From assembly GCA_946886255.1 (NCBI GenBank), contig CAMPIG010000102.1:1-12021 (forward strand): DNA of 12,021 bases, given 5' to 3'. A program made the position numbers and the translations under genes. Shown one piece after another: positions 1-12,021 of this stretch. The DNA comes from an uncultured Cellvibrio sp. (GTDB lineage Bacteria; Pseudomonadota; Gammaproteobacteria; Pseudomonadales; Cellvibrionaceae). How positions within the stretch are numbered: position 1 is the stretch's first letter; every line of letters begins with the position of its first letter. The notes beneath the pieces are model-generated. The model worked only from the letters and a program-made list of their open reading frames with translations. It ran no database searches and was not told where the DNA came from.

Positions 1-1125
1 GTATGCTCCCTCAACGAGTCCAACATGAAGGAATCGCTTATGGACCGCCTGCATGCCGCGGTGCATGAGGAGTACCCCGAGGAGTTTACTTATTCCGCAG
101 GCTGGAAAAATTACCAATACGATATTTTTCTTGAAGCGCGCCAGCACCGGCTGGGTCACGACCTGGACACTAAAGGCAAACCCTACGCAGTCTCCGAGTA
201 CGGTGACTGGGAATACTACGCGATGAACGCCGGGTTAAATCAGGATGACTGGCAAGACCTGAAACAGGCTGACCGGTCCAGTCGCCAATTGTTGAGCGAC
301 GGTGAAAAGCGTTTGCAGCAGCAAGCAGCCAACGTCTCCGAGGCTCACAACGACAACCTCAATGTACCTGCATTCGCAGACGGTTACTGGGTGATGTTCG
401 ACTACAATCGCGGCTACGCGGATGACCTGGAAGCATCCGGTGTCATGAGCATCGATCGCCTGCCCAAGTTCAGCTACTATTTCTTCCAAAGCCAGCGCGC
501 GCCCGACGCTTATGCCGGTCCGCTGGCGGGCGGTTACATGGCTTATATTGCCAGCCACTGGACGGCTGACTCGGCCTTGAACTTCAAGGTCTACAGCAAT
601 GCAGAGGCGGTGGACTTATACCTCAACGGCAAGAAACTAGCGCAGGGAAAACGTAGCGGCAGCTACAGCAACTTAACCTATGCGCCCTTTGAGTTTCATC
701 TGGAGGCGTTCAGCCCCGGTACGCTGGAGGCACGCGCGCTGGTTGATGGTAAACAGGTCGCCAGGCACCGCGTGACCACACCGGGCGAACCGGCGAAAAT
801 CACAGCGTGGCTGGACAAATCCGCCGTGGCACCCCAAGCCGGGGTAAACGATGTGGTGTTCGTCTATGCCCAATTGCAGGACGCGCAACACCATAACAGC
901 CGGGTAAATGGTGAAGCTGTTTTATTCGAAGTCCGTGGCGATGCTGAGTTAATATCGCCCGCCACTGTTTTCACCGAGGACGGTACGGCGGCAGCGCTGG
1001 TGCGTTTGGGCAGTGATATTGGTTCCGTGCGCGTATCGGCTTCAGCAAAAACAATAAGAGAGTCCAGTGTCGTGACAATAGGTAAACATGCATCGTCCAT
1101 ATCTACCGCGCCCGACGGCCGCTAA
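1..1125 (+). CDS. Glycoside hydrolase family 2 enzyme (beta-galactosidase-like), C-terminal part, 5' end outside window
   Basis: The reading frame is open from base 1, so the gene begins upstream; an internal ATG at 25 is not the start. The fragment opens in the GH2 catalytic barrel. Residues 3-8 read SLNESN, and the Glu after Asn (bases 16-18) fits the GH2 acid/base. SEYGDWEYYA follows about 60 residues later, and its first Glu (bases 196-198) fits the nucleophile. Next come WVMFDYNRGY and a RLPKFSYYFFQSQR motif typical of large GH2 enzymes. The tail has a DUF4982-like beta domain (VYSNAEAVDLYLNGKKL) and then an Ig-like C-terminal domain (about the last 100 residues). The family hydrolyses terminal beta-galactosides, beta-glucuronides or beta-mannosides; galactoside is inferred here from the GalR-like regulator two genes downstream. 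Export cannot be judged because the N-terminus is missing. It is followed after 18 bases by the symporter gene, suggesting one operon. Confidence 0.92.
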   Translation, partial: VCSLNESNMKESLMDRLHAAVHEEYPEEFTYSAGWKNYQYDIFLEARQHRLGHDLDTKGKPYAVSEYGDWEYYAMNAGLNQDDWQDLKQADRSSRQLLSDGEKRLQQQAANVSEAHNDNLNVPAFADGYWVMFDYNRGYADDLEASGVMSIDRLPKFSYYFFQSQRAPDAYAGPLAGGYMAYIASHWTADSALNFKVYSNAEAVDLYLNGKKLAQGKRSGSYSNLTYAPFEFHLEAFSPGTLEARALVDGKQVARHRVTTPGEPAKITAWLDKSAVAPQAGVNDVVFVYAQLQDAQHHNSRVNGEAVLFEVRGDAELISPATVFTEDGTAAALVRLGSDIGSVRVSASAKTIRESSVVTIGKHASSISTAPDGR

Positions 1126-1143
1126 CATCAGCAGGTTCATGCA

Positions 1144-2487
1144 ATGTCCTTGAGTCCGGCGGGAAAACTCGCGCTGGGTTTGGGCTATTTCACGCAGTTT
1201 TTTGCGGCCCAAGGCATCTATATTCTCGCGGTGCCCTACTATCAGATGACATTAGGGATCGACCCTTTCCTGCTCGGACTGGCGATGACCCTGCCCTTGT
1301 TGTTGGCGGGAAGCCTCGGGCCATTAGCTGGTTACACGTCCGATAATTTCCACAGCCGCTGGGGCCGGCGCAGACCGTTTATTGCGGCCAGCGCACTGGC
1401 CCTATGCGTGAGTTATGGGTTGGTGTGGATGGTGCCGCAAGGCTGGTCGACTCTGGCTCAGTTCTGCTACTTCAGCATAGCCGTGGCATGTTTTTATATC
1501 GCAGGCGTAATTTACAGCGTAAGCCTGCGCAGCTTCACCTATGAGCAGGCGGAGGGTTATCACCAGCGCACAGCGATCATGGGCTTCGTCGCTTACTTTG
1601 AGAAAGCGGGTTCGCTCATCTATCAGTGGGCCTTTCCTTTGGCGCAGCTGGCGGTTTTTGGAAGCGTCGTCATCGGCATCAAATACGTTGGCTGGGGAAT
1701 CGGTATCGGGATATTTGCACTGCTCGGCATATTGCCGGCGCTGTTTATTCGTGAGGAGGGCACGGCCCGCACCGCCCATGTGCGCGCACCATTTTTGGAC
1801 AGTATGGGCTTCGTCTTCAGAGATCGCGAGATGTGCATTCTGGTGGCGGTAATCCTGGCGGTGATGGGCGGATCTGCCTGCGTCGCCACAATGGATTACT
1901 ACTTGCTTGTCTATTACGTCAACGGCGGCGACCTGCAACAAGGGGCCGTCTGGAAGGGCGTACTCTCTACCGCCTTTGCCGTGGTGGGTATCGCTTACGT
2001 ACCGGTGGTGACGCGGCTCTCGTATCATTGGGGCAAGCTGCAGACGCTTCGGCTGATACTGGTGGTGAATGCCTTGGGCGGGCTGGCCAAATGGTTCATC
2101 TACGTACCCGGCACAGAATGGCTGGTGGTGTTTGATGCGGTGCTGTGCAGTGCGACGTGGACGGCCATGGCCGTGCTCGTGCCCTCCATGATTGCCGACC
2201 GAAGTGCGTCGGCAATCCGGGAAAGCCTGCACTGTAAAGCCGGGGTGTATGCCTCGGTGCAGAACCTCGCCATTACGGTGGCGACCGTCATGGTGTTATT
2301 GGGCTACGGACTTTGCCTGAACCTCGTGGGCTTTGAAGCGCCACTTGGCGGCAATCAACCTGAAGGGACGATCTTTGCCATGCGGGTTATCCTGTCGGCA
2401 GGTACTATAGCCTTCAGCGTACTGGCACTACTTGCTCTCCTGCACTATCGCGGCGGCAAAACGGGAACAGAACATCTGCAAGCGTAA
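1144..2487 (+). CDS. MFS sugar transporter, GPH (glycoside-pentoside-hexuronide:cation symporter) family
   Basis: This is a 447-residue inner-membrane protein with about twelve hydrophobic stretches (for example 9-30, 40-62, 79-97, 232-255, 408-435). The loop after the second stretch carries Asp67 and SRWGRRRPFI (71-80), the conserved D...RxGRRRP signature of GPH/MFS_2 symporters. Length is normal for the family. The family takes up mono- and oligosaccharides or glycosides with H+ or Na+. The substrate cannot be read from sequence; a galactoside or galactose-containing oligosaccharide is inferred from the adjoining GH2 enzyme and GalR-like regulator. The start at 1144 follows the GH2 stop by 18 bases, with only a weak purine-rich ribosome site (cagcagg) upstream, so translational coupling to the GH2 gene is possible. 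The next gene starts 32 bases after its stop. Confidence 0.93.
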   Translation: MSLSPAGKLALGLGYFTQFFAAQGIYILAVPYYQMTLGIDPFLLGLAMTLPLLLAGSLGPLAGYTSDNFHSRWGRRRPFIAASALALCVSYGLVWMVPQGWSTLAQFCYFSIAVACFYIAGVIYSVSLRSFTYEQAEGYHQRTAIMGFVAYFEKAGSLIYQWAFPLAQLAVFGSVVIGIKYVGWGIGIGIFALLGILPALFIREEGTARTAHVRAPFLDSMGFVFRDREMCILVAVILAVMGGSACVATMDYYLLVYYVNGGDLQQGAVWKGVLSTAFAVVGIAYVPVVTRLSYHWGKLQTLRLILVVNALGGLAKWFIYVPGTEWLVVFDAVLCSATWTAMAVLVPSMIADRSASAIRESLHCKAGVYASVQNLAITVATVMVLLGYGLCLNLVGFEAPLGGNQPEGTIFAMRVILSAGTIAFSVLALLALLHYRGGKTGTEHLQA

Positions 2488-2507
2488 TCAACAATGCGGG
2501 GCATATT

Positions 2508-2511
2508 GGAG
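2508..2511 (+). promoter_or_regulatory. Ribosome binding site of the LacI-family gene
   Basis: GGAG lies 8 bases before the ATG at 2520. It supports that start, which gives a canonical LacI-family N-terminus with the helix-turn-helix beginning at residue 4. Confidence 0.7.
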
Positions 2512-2519
2512 TAAAAGGC

Positions 2520-3554
2520 ATGGTAACGATTAAAGACGTGGCTCGCGTGGCTGGCGTATCGACGGCGACCGTATCGCGCGTGGTTCATGACGGCGGGCAA
2601 GTCGGCGAAGCGTGTCGCCAGCGAGTGAAGAAAGTCATCAAAGAATTGGGCTACCGGCCGAATGTCAACGCGCGCGCTTTAGTCAACAACAGTAGCAGCA
2701 CCATCGGCGTGGTGACGCCAAAGCTCTCGATGACATTTTTTGGTTGCCTGGCGTCCGGCGCGGAAAAAGCCGCGCGCAAAAAGGGCTTGAAGCTGCTGAT
2801 GAGCAACTCCTTGTATGAAACAAAAACAGAATTGAATGCGATCGAATCGCTACGCGAGCACAGCTGCAATGCCATCCTCCTGCACAGCGAATATTCTGAC
2901 GAAGCAACGTTGAAAGACCTGGCGGAAAAGATTCCGGGCCTGGTCATCATCAACCGCTACCTTCCCAGCCTGGCGAGTCGCTGTGTGTGGCTGGATAACG
3001 TGTCCGGTGGACGGCAGATTGCTGAGTACCTGATCAATCGCGGCCACACACAATTTGCTGTAGCCACCAGTGTGTATCAAAACAGCGACCCTCAACTGCG
3101 GTTGAAGGGTATGAATGAGGCGCTGGACGAAGCTGGATTAACCCTTGACTCGTCCAACGTTGTAGCGTCTACCGCGAATATGGAGGGTGGTGAAGAGGTC
3201 GTCGCAAAATTATTGGCCAGCGGAGCGAAATTTACGGCGCTGGTGGCATATAACGATCTGATGGCGGTAGGCGCCATTAATGCACTGCAAGATGCCGGTG
3301 TGCGCGTGCCAGAAGAGGTGTCTGTTGTTGGTTTTGATAATCTTTATGTCAGCAAAGCGTGTCGCCCGCACCTCACAACCATGGCGTATCCCATCGAAGA
3401 GATGGCCGAATATGCAGTCAATCTTGCCATCACGCTGAGCGAAGGTCCGAAAGAGCCGATGCGCAATACCCATCTTTTTTTGCCCACACTCGTCGAACGA
3501 AATTCAGTGATGGATCTGCGCAATATCAACAAGACGATTGCCACCGCGTCATAA
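2520..3554 (+). CDS. LacI-family transcriptional regulator, GalR/GalS-like
   Basis: A 344-residue DNA-binding repressor of full LacI-family length. Residues 4-23 (IKDVARVAGVSTATVSRVV) form the helix-turn-helix and GYRPNVNARAL (44-54) is the hinge-helix region. The rest is the periplasmic-binding-protein-like effector domain. Several stretches match E. coli GalR as I recall it: PGLVIINRYLP (139-149), RCVWLDN (154-160), FTALVAYNDLMAVGA (238-252), VPEEVSVVGFDN (263-274) and the RPHLTTMAYPI region (282-292). This resemblance along the whole chain suggests D-galactose or a galactoside as effector, which is inference. It is the last gene of the left operon, an arrangement that allows autoregulation. 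It probably controls this operon and possibly the convergent GH43/GH2 cluster. I found no clear GalR-type palindrome in the intergenic regions visible here; the operon's own promoter is upstream of the window. Confidence 0.96.
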   Translation: MVTIKDVARVAGVSTATVSRVVHDGGQVGEACRQRVKKVIKELGYRPNVNARALVNNSSSTIGVVTPKLSMTFFGCLASGAEKAARKKGLKLLMSNSLYETKTELNAIESLREHSCNAILLHSEYSDEATLKDLAEKIPGLVIINRYLPSLASRCVWLDNVSGGRQIAEYLINRGHTQFAVATSVYQNSDPQLRLKGMNEALDEAGLTLDSSNVVASTANMEGGEEVVAKLLASGAKFTALVAYNDLMAVGAINALQDAGVRVPEEVSVVGFDNLYVSKACRPHLTTMAYPIEEMAEYAVNLAITLSEGPKEPMRNTHLFLPTLVERNSVMDLRNINKTIATAS

Positions 3555-3563
3555 GCATTTGTT

Positions 3564-3608
3564 ACGCGAGAGGCATCGCGGCATGATGCGGCGATGCCTT
3601 GAACGCGT
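3564..3608. terminator. Long GC-rich hairpin between convergent genes (putative bidirectional terminator)
   Basis: AGGCATCGC (3571-3579) pairs perfectly with GCGATGCCT (3591-3599) around an 11-base loop. An outer 5-bp stem, ACGCG (3564-3568) with CGCGT (3604-3608), extends it across a small internal loop. It lies directly after the regulator stop codon, and its right arm touches the stop codon of the esterase on the other strand. Neither side carries a T-run, so a classical intrinsic terminator is not proven. It may instead limit read-through or protect the 3' ends of both mRNAs. Confidence 0.55.
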
Positions 3609-5188
3609 CAGTTATTTGCCCAATCGCTACCCTCTTTGGTACGCCGCCATTCAAAATATTGGTTAAGCACATTAAGCGCTTTTTCATCGGGCACTGAACC
3701 CACTTTCGGTTGTTGTTGGAAGTACATCACCTTGTGAGACCTGGGCGTAAACGCCGGCCATTCAGGAACCCCTTTGCCATTCGGATCACCGAATTTTGCG
3801 AAATTGGTCCAGTAGGTTGCCATGGCTTCCGAGATGAGTGGATCGGATTTCATCGCGGCCGGGTGGCTTGGGTCGAGGTGCTGAAAAACATAGGCAACAT
3901 CCTGGCCGTGAGGCGAACCCTCACCATACTTCGGAGAATCTTTCGGATAATCCGGATGCTGATCAAAATAATAAAAATACACGGGCGCCTTGCCGTTTTT
4001 GGCTTGTAAGCGCGCCCAGCTCCAGGTGTGCCAGCCGAACGCTGCATCTCGAATCAGATTACGCGCCGAGCGCGTAATCTTGTCTTCAGGAACGGCATAG
4101 GCTTGCATCAATGGCGGCGCGAATTTTCCGAAGCGCGTTTTTATACCCTCAACGAATTGTTTCGGGTCGGGATTCCACACGAAGCTGGCGCCCTCATCCG
4201 AGTTATAACCCACCAATATGGGTACATCGTTGAACTTCCCTTGTTCGTACAAACGATATTGATCATCGGGAATCACATGACCGTCGACGATTGGCCAACC
4301 ACCTGGCATTGTCCATTGTTGCGGGACGAATTTTTCCGCGGGCAACTTGCGTAATTCCGTAATCGATTTCGCATTGAAAGTTTTAACGTAATTAACACCG
4401 TCCGCTTCTGCTTGTTGCAGCGTCTTCATATTTTCGCCTGGAAAGGTTTGGGTACGAGTAGGGCCAAAAGAGCCACCGCTTTGCGATATCGCCCCATGAA
4501 ACAAACCTTTCGCCAAAGGAGATGCCGATAACATGCTGACCGAAATACCACCGGCGGACTCACCAAAAATGGTGACTCTGTTTGGATCACCCCCAAACGC
4601 AGCGATATTTTTTTGAATCCATTTCAATGCCGCGATTTGATCCAGTAAACCGTAATTCCCGGACACCTTGTCCGGGCTTTCGGCACTTAACTCCGGATGC
4701 GCTAAAAAACCCAGCTGCCCTACGCGATAAGCAATTGAAACCAGTACGACGCCTTTGTTGGCCAAGTCAGTGCCGTCAGTAACCGGGCCAGCGGTTGTGC
4801 CAAAACTAAAACCGCCGCCGTAAATCCACACCAGCACGGGCAGCTTTTCAGTCGATGATTTTGCTGGCGTCCACACGTTGAGATACAAACTGTCTTCACT
4901 TTTGCCTGATGGTGGATCGCCCCCTTGCATGGGCGACGGTGCGTACTCAGTTACCTGTTTAACGCCAGCCCATTTTTCGGCTGGCTGCGGTGCTTTCCAG
5001 CGCAATTCACCCACCGGTGGTTTGGCGAAAGGAATACCTTTAAAGACGGCAAGGTTATTTTCGAGTTGCCCCTGCAATATTCCGTGCTCCACCGTCACTC
5101 GGTCCAGCCCTTTAGCTGGGGCCGCGGTGGTATTGAACCCCCATAGCGATAGCAGTAACACGCAGATAATGTGGATAGGTTTTTTCAT
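3608..5188 (-). CDS. Secreted type-B carboxylesterase (para-nitrobenzyl esterase / COesterase family)
   Basis: A 526-residue alpha/beta hydrolase with an N-terminal Sec signal peptide (Lys-rich start, hydrophobic 5-19, cleavage near TTAA at 20-23), so periplasmic or secreted. Family marks appear in order: FKGIPFAKPPVGELRW (49-64), SEDSLYLNVWTP (97-108), oxyanion-hole GGG (124-126), nucleophile elbow GESAGG with Ser211, acid Glu332 in NSDEGASF, and catalytic His427 in GSPHGQD. The triad is complete and the length normal. Family members hydrolyse a wide range of carboxylic esters. In this locus it could remove acyl groups from plant or algal glycans, but the sequence does not specify the substrate. 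The ATG at 5186-5188 is preceded by GGGAGA. The gene lies 132 bases after the GH2 gene on the same strand and may be the last gene of that cluster or a separate unit. Its end converges on the LacI-family gene. Confidence 0.95.
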   Translation of the reverse strand: MKKPIHIICVLLLSLWGFNTTAAPAKGLDRVTVEHGILQGQLENNLAVFKGIPFAKPPVGELRWKAPQPAEKWAGVKQVTEYAPSPMQGGDPPSGKSEDSLYLNVWTPAKSSTEKLPVLVWIYGGGFSFGTTAGPVTDGTDLANKGVVLVSIAYRVGQLGFLAHPELSAESPDKVSGNYGLLDQIAALKWIQKNIAAFGGDPNRVTIFGESAGGISVSMLSASPLAKGLFHGAISQSGGSFGPTRTQTFPGENMKTLQQAEADGVNYVKTFNAKSITELRKLPAEKFVPQQWTMPGGWPIVDGHVIPDDQYRLYEQGKFNDVPILVGYNSDEGASFVWNPDPKQFVEGIKTRFGKFAPPLMQAYAVPEDKITRSARNLIRDAAFGWHTWSWARLQAKNGKAPVYFYYFDQHPDYPKDSPKYGEGSPHGQDVAYVFQHLDPSHPAAMKSDPLISEAMATYWTNFAKFGDPNGKGVPEWPAFTPRSHKVMYFQQQPKVGSVPDEKALNVLNQYFEWRRTKEGSDWANN

Positions 5189-5320
5189 TGGAGCATCTCC
5201 CTGTTTGATTTCCGTAGGTCACATAATATTTTCATTTATGATTTTTAATCTTCATCGTCCAACCAGGATAATGTTGTAAGTCCTGCGTCATAAACAGATC
5301 AGCAAATTTACTCTGATTTT

Positions 5321-9890
<4,570 letters not shown>

Positions 9891-9894
<4 letters not shown>

Positions 9895-11390
9895 TGCAAT
9901 AACTCCTGAAGATAAGCGTCGTGAGAGCGCAGTTGTGCAACCGAATGCTGAAGCGAGGCGTTGATGCGGGCCAGCATCCCGGTCACCTCAGGGTAATCCG
10001 ACGCATCCACCCGCGGATCATAATCAGCCGGCAACACGCCCATGCCGGTCAGTACCGCATACCAACTGTCTTCCGCGAACAAGTCCCGCTCGCCAGTCAC
10101 CAGATGCCCCTGATTTTTGTACATTCCGAGTGTGGCTTTGAGCGATGCGGGAATCTCACGCGCTTTCCAGTCGCGCCAGAATGGCGAGTCGTCCCGCCGG
10201 GAGGTGCAGTAGTGCATGACGATGAAGTCACGAATATGTTCGTACTCGGCGTCCATCAAACTGTTGAATGCGGCGGCGGTGTAGGGGCACGGCGTTCGGC
10301 GCGGCAGCAGCTTGGCCAGATTCAGGATTGCGCGCATGATCAGGTACAGGCTCGTAGACTCCAATGGCTCCAGGAAGCCGGCGGATAGCCCGATCGCCAC
10401 GCAGTTGCCGGACCACATGGCGCGGCGTTTTCCGGTGGTAAAACGGATCAGCCGGGGGGCGGTGGTCAGTGGCTGCGCGATGCTGGCGACCAACTCCTGT
10501 TCCGCGCGCGCCGCAGAACAATAGTGGTCACAAAATACCAAGCCGTTGCCAACGCGATGTTGCAAGGGGATACGCCATTGCCAGCCAGACGACCGCGCCA
10601 TGGCCTCGGTATAGGGAGGCAAGGCCGGGCCCGGCTCCGACTGCACCACCACCGCAGTGTTGACCGGTAAATAGTGGCTCCAGTCTTCGTAACCCACATT
10701 GAGTGTTCTACCGATCAGCAGCGCGTGCTGACCGGTGCAATCCAGGAAAAATTCGCCTTCGGTAACACGTCCATCAGCCAGTTGTAATCCGCAGATATTC
10801 CCTTCAGGGGTCTGGCGCACCTCGTCCACCGTGGCCACCACATGATCCACGCCGTAGCCGGTGGCGTAATCCCGAAAGAAATCAGCGGCGCGGGCCGCGT
10901 CAAAATGCAGTGCGTAACCCATGCGGGTCAGGTTGTTCGGCCGTGCCGGATCGGGAATAAAAAATTTGTGGGCTTGCGCCATGGCGGCGGATGGCGAGTA
11001 GTCAGTGTAGGCGGCGGCGTGTTGCTGAAATGCGGCTCTCAACCACTGCTGGAAAAACGGTTGCGCGTCAATTCGCGCCCCGATATTGCCGAAGGGATGC
11101 CAATAGCTATGCCCCTCCGACTGCCAGCCGGTAAATTTAATACCGAGTTTAAAGGTGGCGTTGGTGTGCGAAATAAACTGCGACAGCGATATATCCAGGA
11201 TCTTTAAAAAATCCACAAACGACGGGATCGTCGCTTCGCCAACGCCAATAGTGCTGATGTCCGGCGACTCAACGAGGGTTATCCGCGTGTTGGTTTTTTG
11301 CAAAAGACGGCTCAGCAGCGCGGCGGTCATCCACCCTGCTGAGCCTCCTCCGACGATCACGTAAGACCTAACCGGGTCGTGGCAATCCAT
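9891..11390 (-). CDS. Flavin-dependent tryptophan halogenase family protein
   Basis: A 499-residue FAD protein of the PrnA/RebH family at the family's usual length. The dinucleotide-binding motif VIVGGGSAGW is at 11-20. Lys81 in TFKLGIKFTGW aligns by motif with the catalytic Lys79 of PrnA. The diagnostic WxWxIP is at 270-275 (WQWRIP). FLEPLESTSLYL (339-350) carries the Glu/Ser pair matching PrnA Glu346/Ser347. All hallmark residues are present, so halogenation or a related FADH2-dependent oxidation of an indole or other aromatic is plausible, but the substrate is unknown. Such enzymes need a flavin reductase, and none is in the window. There is no signal peptide, so it is cytoplasmic. The ATG is preceded by GGAG with good spacing. 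It is the first gene of the GH43/GH2 cluster, and its stop overlaps the GH43 start. Homologues are known beside TonB-receptor and glycan-use genes in Xanthomonas, Caulobacter and Cellvibrio relatives, where their role is unclear. Confidence 0.95.
9903..9907 (-). promoter_or_regulatory. Ribosome binding site of the GH43 gene, inside the halogenase gene
   Basis: AGGAG on the minus strand lies 8 bases before the GH43 ATG (9892-9894), within the last codons of the halogenase gene. It fixes the start at the first of two nearby ATGs and supports coupled translation. Confidence 0.75.
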
Positions 11391-11423
11391 AAGTTCTCCA
11401 AAAACCCAGGATGAATTGTCTTT

Positions 11424-11429
11424 ATTATA
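11424..11429 (-). promoter_or_regulatory. Candidate -10 element for the halogenase/GH43/GH2 cluster
   Basis: The minus strand reads a perfect TATAAT here, about 34 bases upstream of the halogenase ATG, in the only sizeable non-coding gap before the cluster. No good -35 lies at 16-18 bases; the nearest TTGACC (11455-11460) is 25 bases away. If the site is real, it may depend on an activator or another sigma factor. Confidence 0.3.
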
Positions 11430-11500
11430 AAGGCAGATGAACTTAGCCTTGCCCGGTCAAAGAGCTACTCTGTCTAAGGAAAACTCAGAAGATCACCCTA

Positions 11501-11513
11501 TGTCGCATTGACA
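11501..11513. promoter_or_regulatory. Small inverted repeat TGTC-N5-GACA, possible operator
   Basis: TGTCGCATTGACA is a 4-bp inverted repeat with a 5-base spacer, about 70 bases upstream of the candidate -10. It does not match the even, CG-centred operators typical of LacI-family proteins. It could bind another regulator or be chance. Confidence 0.15.
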
Positions 11514-11534
11514 CTTCTAGCACCGCAAGTGATT

Positions 11535-11559
11535 AATAAAAGAGGCTCCTAAGAGCCTC
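11535..11559 (-). terminator. Rho-independent terminator of the small secreted-protein gene
   Basis: A perfect 7-bp stem, GAGGCTC with GAGCCTC (11542-11548 and 11553-11559), closes a 4-base loop. On the minus strand it is followed by TTTTATT. It lies about 80 bases downstream of the stop codon of the small gene and upstream of the halogenase promoter region, separating the two units. The plus strand lacks a T-run. Confidence 0.85.
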
Positions 11560-11636
11560 AAAAGACCTACTATAACACCCCCCGAACGAGGGACTTTCGC
11601 AGGCAGGGCAGATAGTCGGCCAGAGGTGGTGTGAGC

Positions 11637-11957
11637 CTATTCGGCATCAATCCGATAGCGGGCACAATTGTTTGCGGTACTTAATAAAGTTAAAGAATAA
11701 TCATCCTGTCCATATGACAAACCCATACTGCAGTCGTGGTTGAAGCCATTCGCTCTCCATGCAATGACTAAAAGCACTCCGTTTTTGGAAATTCTTAATA
11801 TAGATGTATTCGGAGGCCCGTAAGCAATTATGTCTTCCGTACAGCCAGGAGTCGTTCCTGAATCCGGATTATTAAATTCACAAACCGTTGTTCCTGCAAA
11901 TACACTGGGTGCCAACAGAAACAAAGATAATGCGGATAGTTTAACTAGCTTGTTCAT
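11637..11957 (-). CDS. Small secreted four-cysteine protein of unknown function
   Basis: I do not recognise this protein. From the ATG at 11955-11957 it has 106 residues. A classical Sec signal peptide (MNKLVKLSALSLFLLAPSVFA) is predicted to be cut before GTTVCEF, leaving about 85 residues. The mature part has four cysteines (in TVCEF, PGCTE, HDCSM, NNCAR), enough for two disulfides, and alternating hydrophobic stretches such as SILRISKNGVLLVIAW suggestive of beta strands. GGAGG sits 4 bases before this ATG. An in-frame ATG at 12000-12002, also with a GGAG 8 bases upstream, would add 15 residues before the signal peptide and is less likely. A hand count over 11641-11940 gives about 43% G+C, against over 60% in some 60-base samples of the halogenase gene, hinting at a different history. 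A good terminator follows. Existence of the gene is supported by signal peptide, ribosome site and terminator, but by no homology I can name. Confidence 0.65.
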   Translation of the reverse strand: MNKLVKLSALSLFLLAPSVFAGTTVCEFNNPDSGTTPGCTEDIIAYGPPNTSILRISKNGVLLVIAWRANGFNHDCSMGLSYGQDDYSLTLLSTANNCARYRIDAE

Positions 11958-11961
11958 AAAT

Positions 11962-11966
11962 CCTCC
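11962..11966 (-). promoter_or_regulatory. Ribosome binding site of the small secreted-protein gene
   Basis: GGAGG on the minus strand is 4 bases from the ATG at 11955-11957, slightly short but strong. It favours the start that places the signal peptide at the very N-terminus. Confidence 0.55.
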
Positions 11967-12021
11967 ATTTGATTTTCCATTAGTAACTACTTCTTTCAAC
12001 ATTCTCCATTCTCCTTATAGG

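Noticed and set aside
25..27. ATG at 25 as the start of the left GH2 gene.
   Set aside because: The frame is open to base 1 and the residues before the ATG belong to the GH2 acid/base motif, so the gene begins outside the window.
1402..2232. Long open frame on the minus strand inside the symporter gene (276 codons).
   Set aside because: It lies wholly within a well-supported gene, and its His/Arg/Gln-rich translation shows no domain; it is a shadow.
5223..5262. Possible esterase promoter (TTGGAC with CATAAA at 16 bases, or TATTAT alone) on the minus strand.
   Set aside because: Matches are weak, spacings poor and the region is AT-rich, so chance is likely.

Overview
The window looks like part of a carbohydrate-utilisation locus from a polysaccharide-degrading Gram-negative bacterium, probably a gammaproteobacterium of the Cellvibrio/Saccharophagus/Xanthomonas kind. 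This is inferred from lipoprotein-anchored glycoside hydrolases, a GPH-type sugar symporter, a GalR-like LacI-family regulator and a 'tryptophan halogenase' family flavoprotein, a combination common in such loci. No rRNA or other taxonomic marker is present, so the assignment is soft.

Left part (1-3554, + strand): an operon-like run of three genes. They are the C-terminal part of a glycoside hydrolase family 2 (GH2) enzyme cut by the window edge, a GPH/MFS sugar:cation symporter (18-base gap), and a LacI-family repressor (32-base gap). The repressor resembles E. coli GalR along its whole length as I recall that sequence. Galactose or a galactoside is therefore the most likely inducer.

Right part (3608-11390, - strand): a second cluster converging on the first. 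In transcription order it holds a flavin-dependent halogenase-family protein, a lipoprotein GH43 enzyme whose start codon overlaps the halogenase stop (ATGA), a lipoprotein LacZ-type GH2 beta-galactosidase (41-base gap), and a secreted type-B carboxylesterase (132-base gap, perhaps its own unit). A long GC-rich hairpin lies at the junction between the two clusters (3564-3608).

Far right (11391-12021): a candidate promoter region for the halogenase cluster, a clear minus-strand rho-independent terminator, and a small AT-richer gene for a secreted four-cysteine protein of unknown function.

Working model (inference): surface or periplasmic GH43 and GH2 lipoproteins, helped by the esterase, trim galactose- and arabinose/xylose-containing oligosaccharides. 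The GPH symporter imports the products, the other GH2 acts on related galactosides, and the GalR-like protein senses galactose. The role of the halogenase homologue is the open question. No TonB-dependent receptor, tRNA, rRNA, insertion sequence or CRISPR array was seen. No stretch over about 300 bases lacks a gene.
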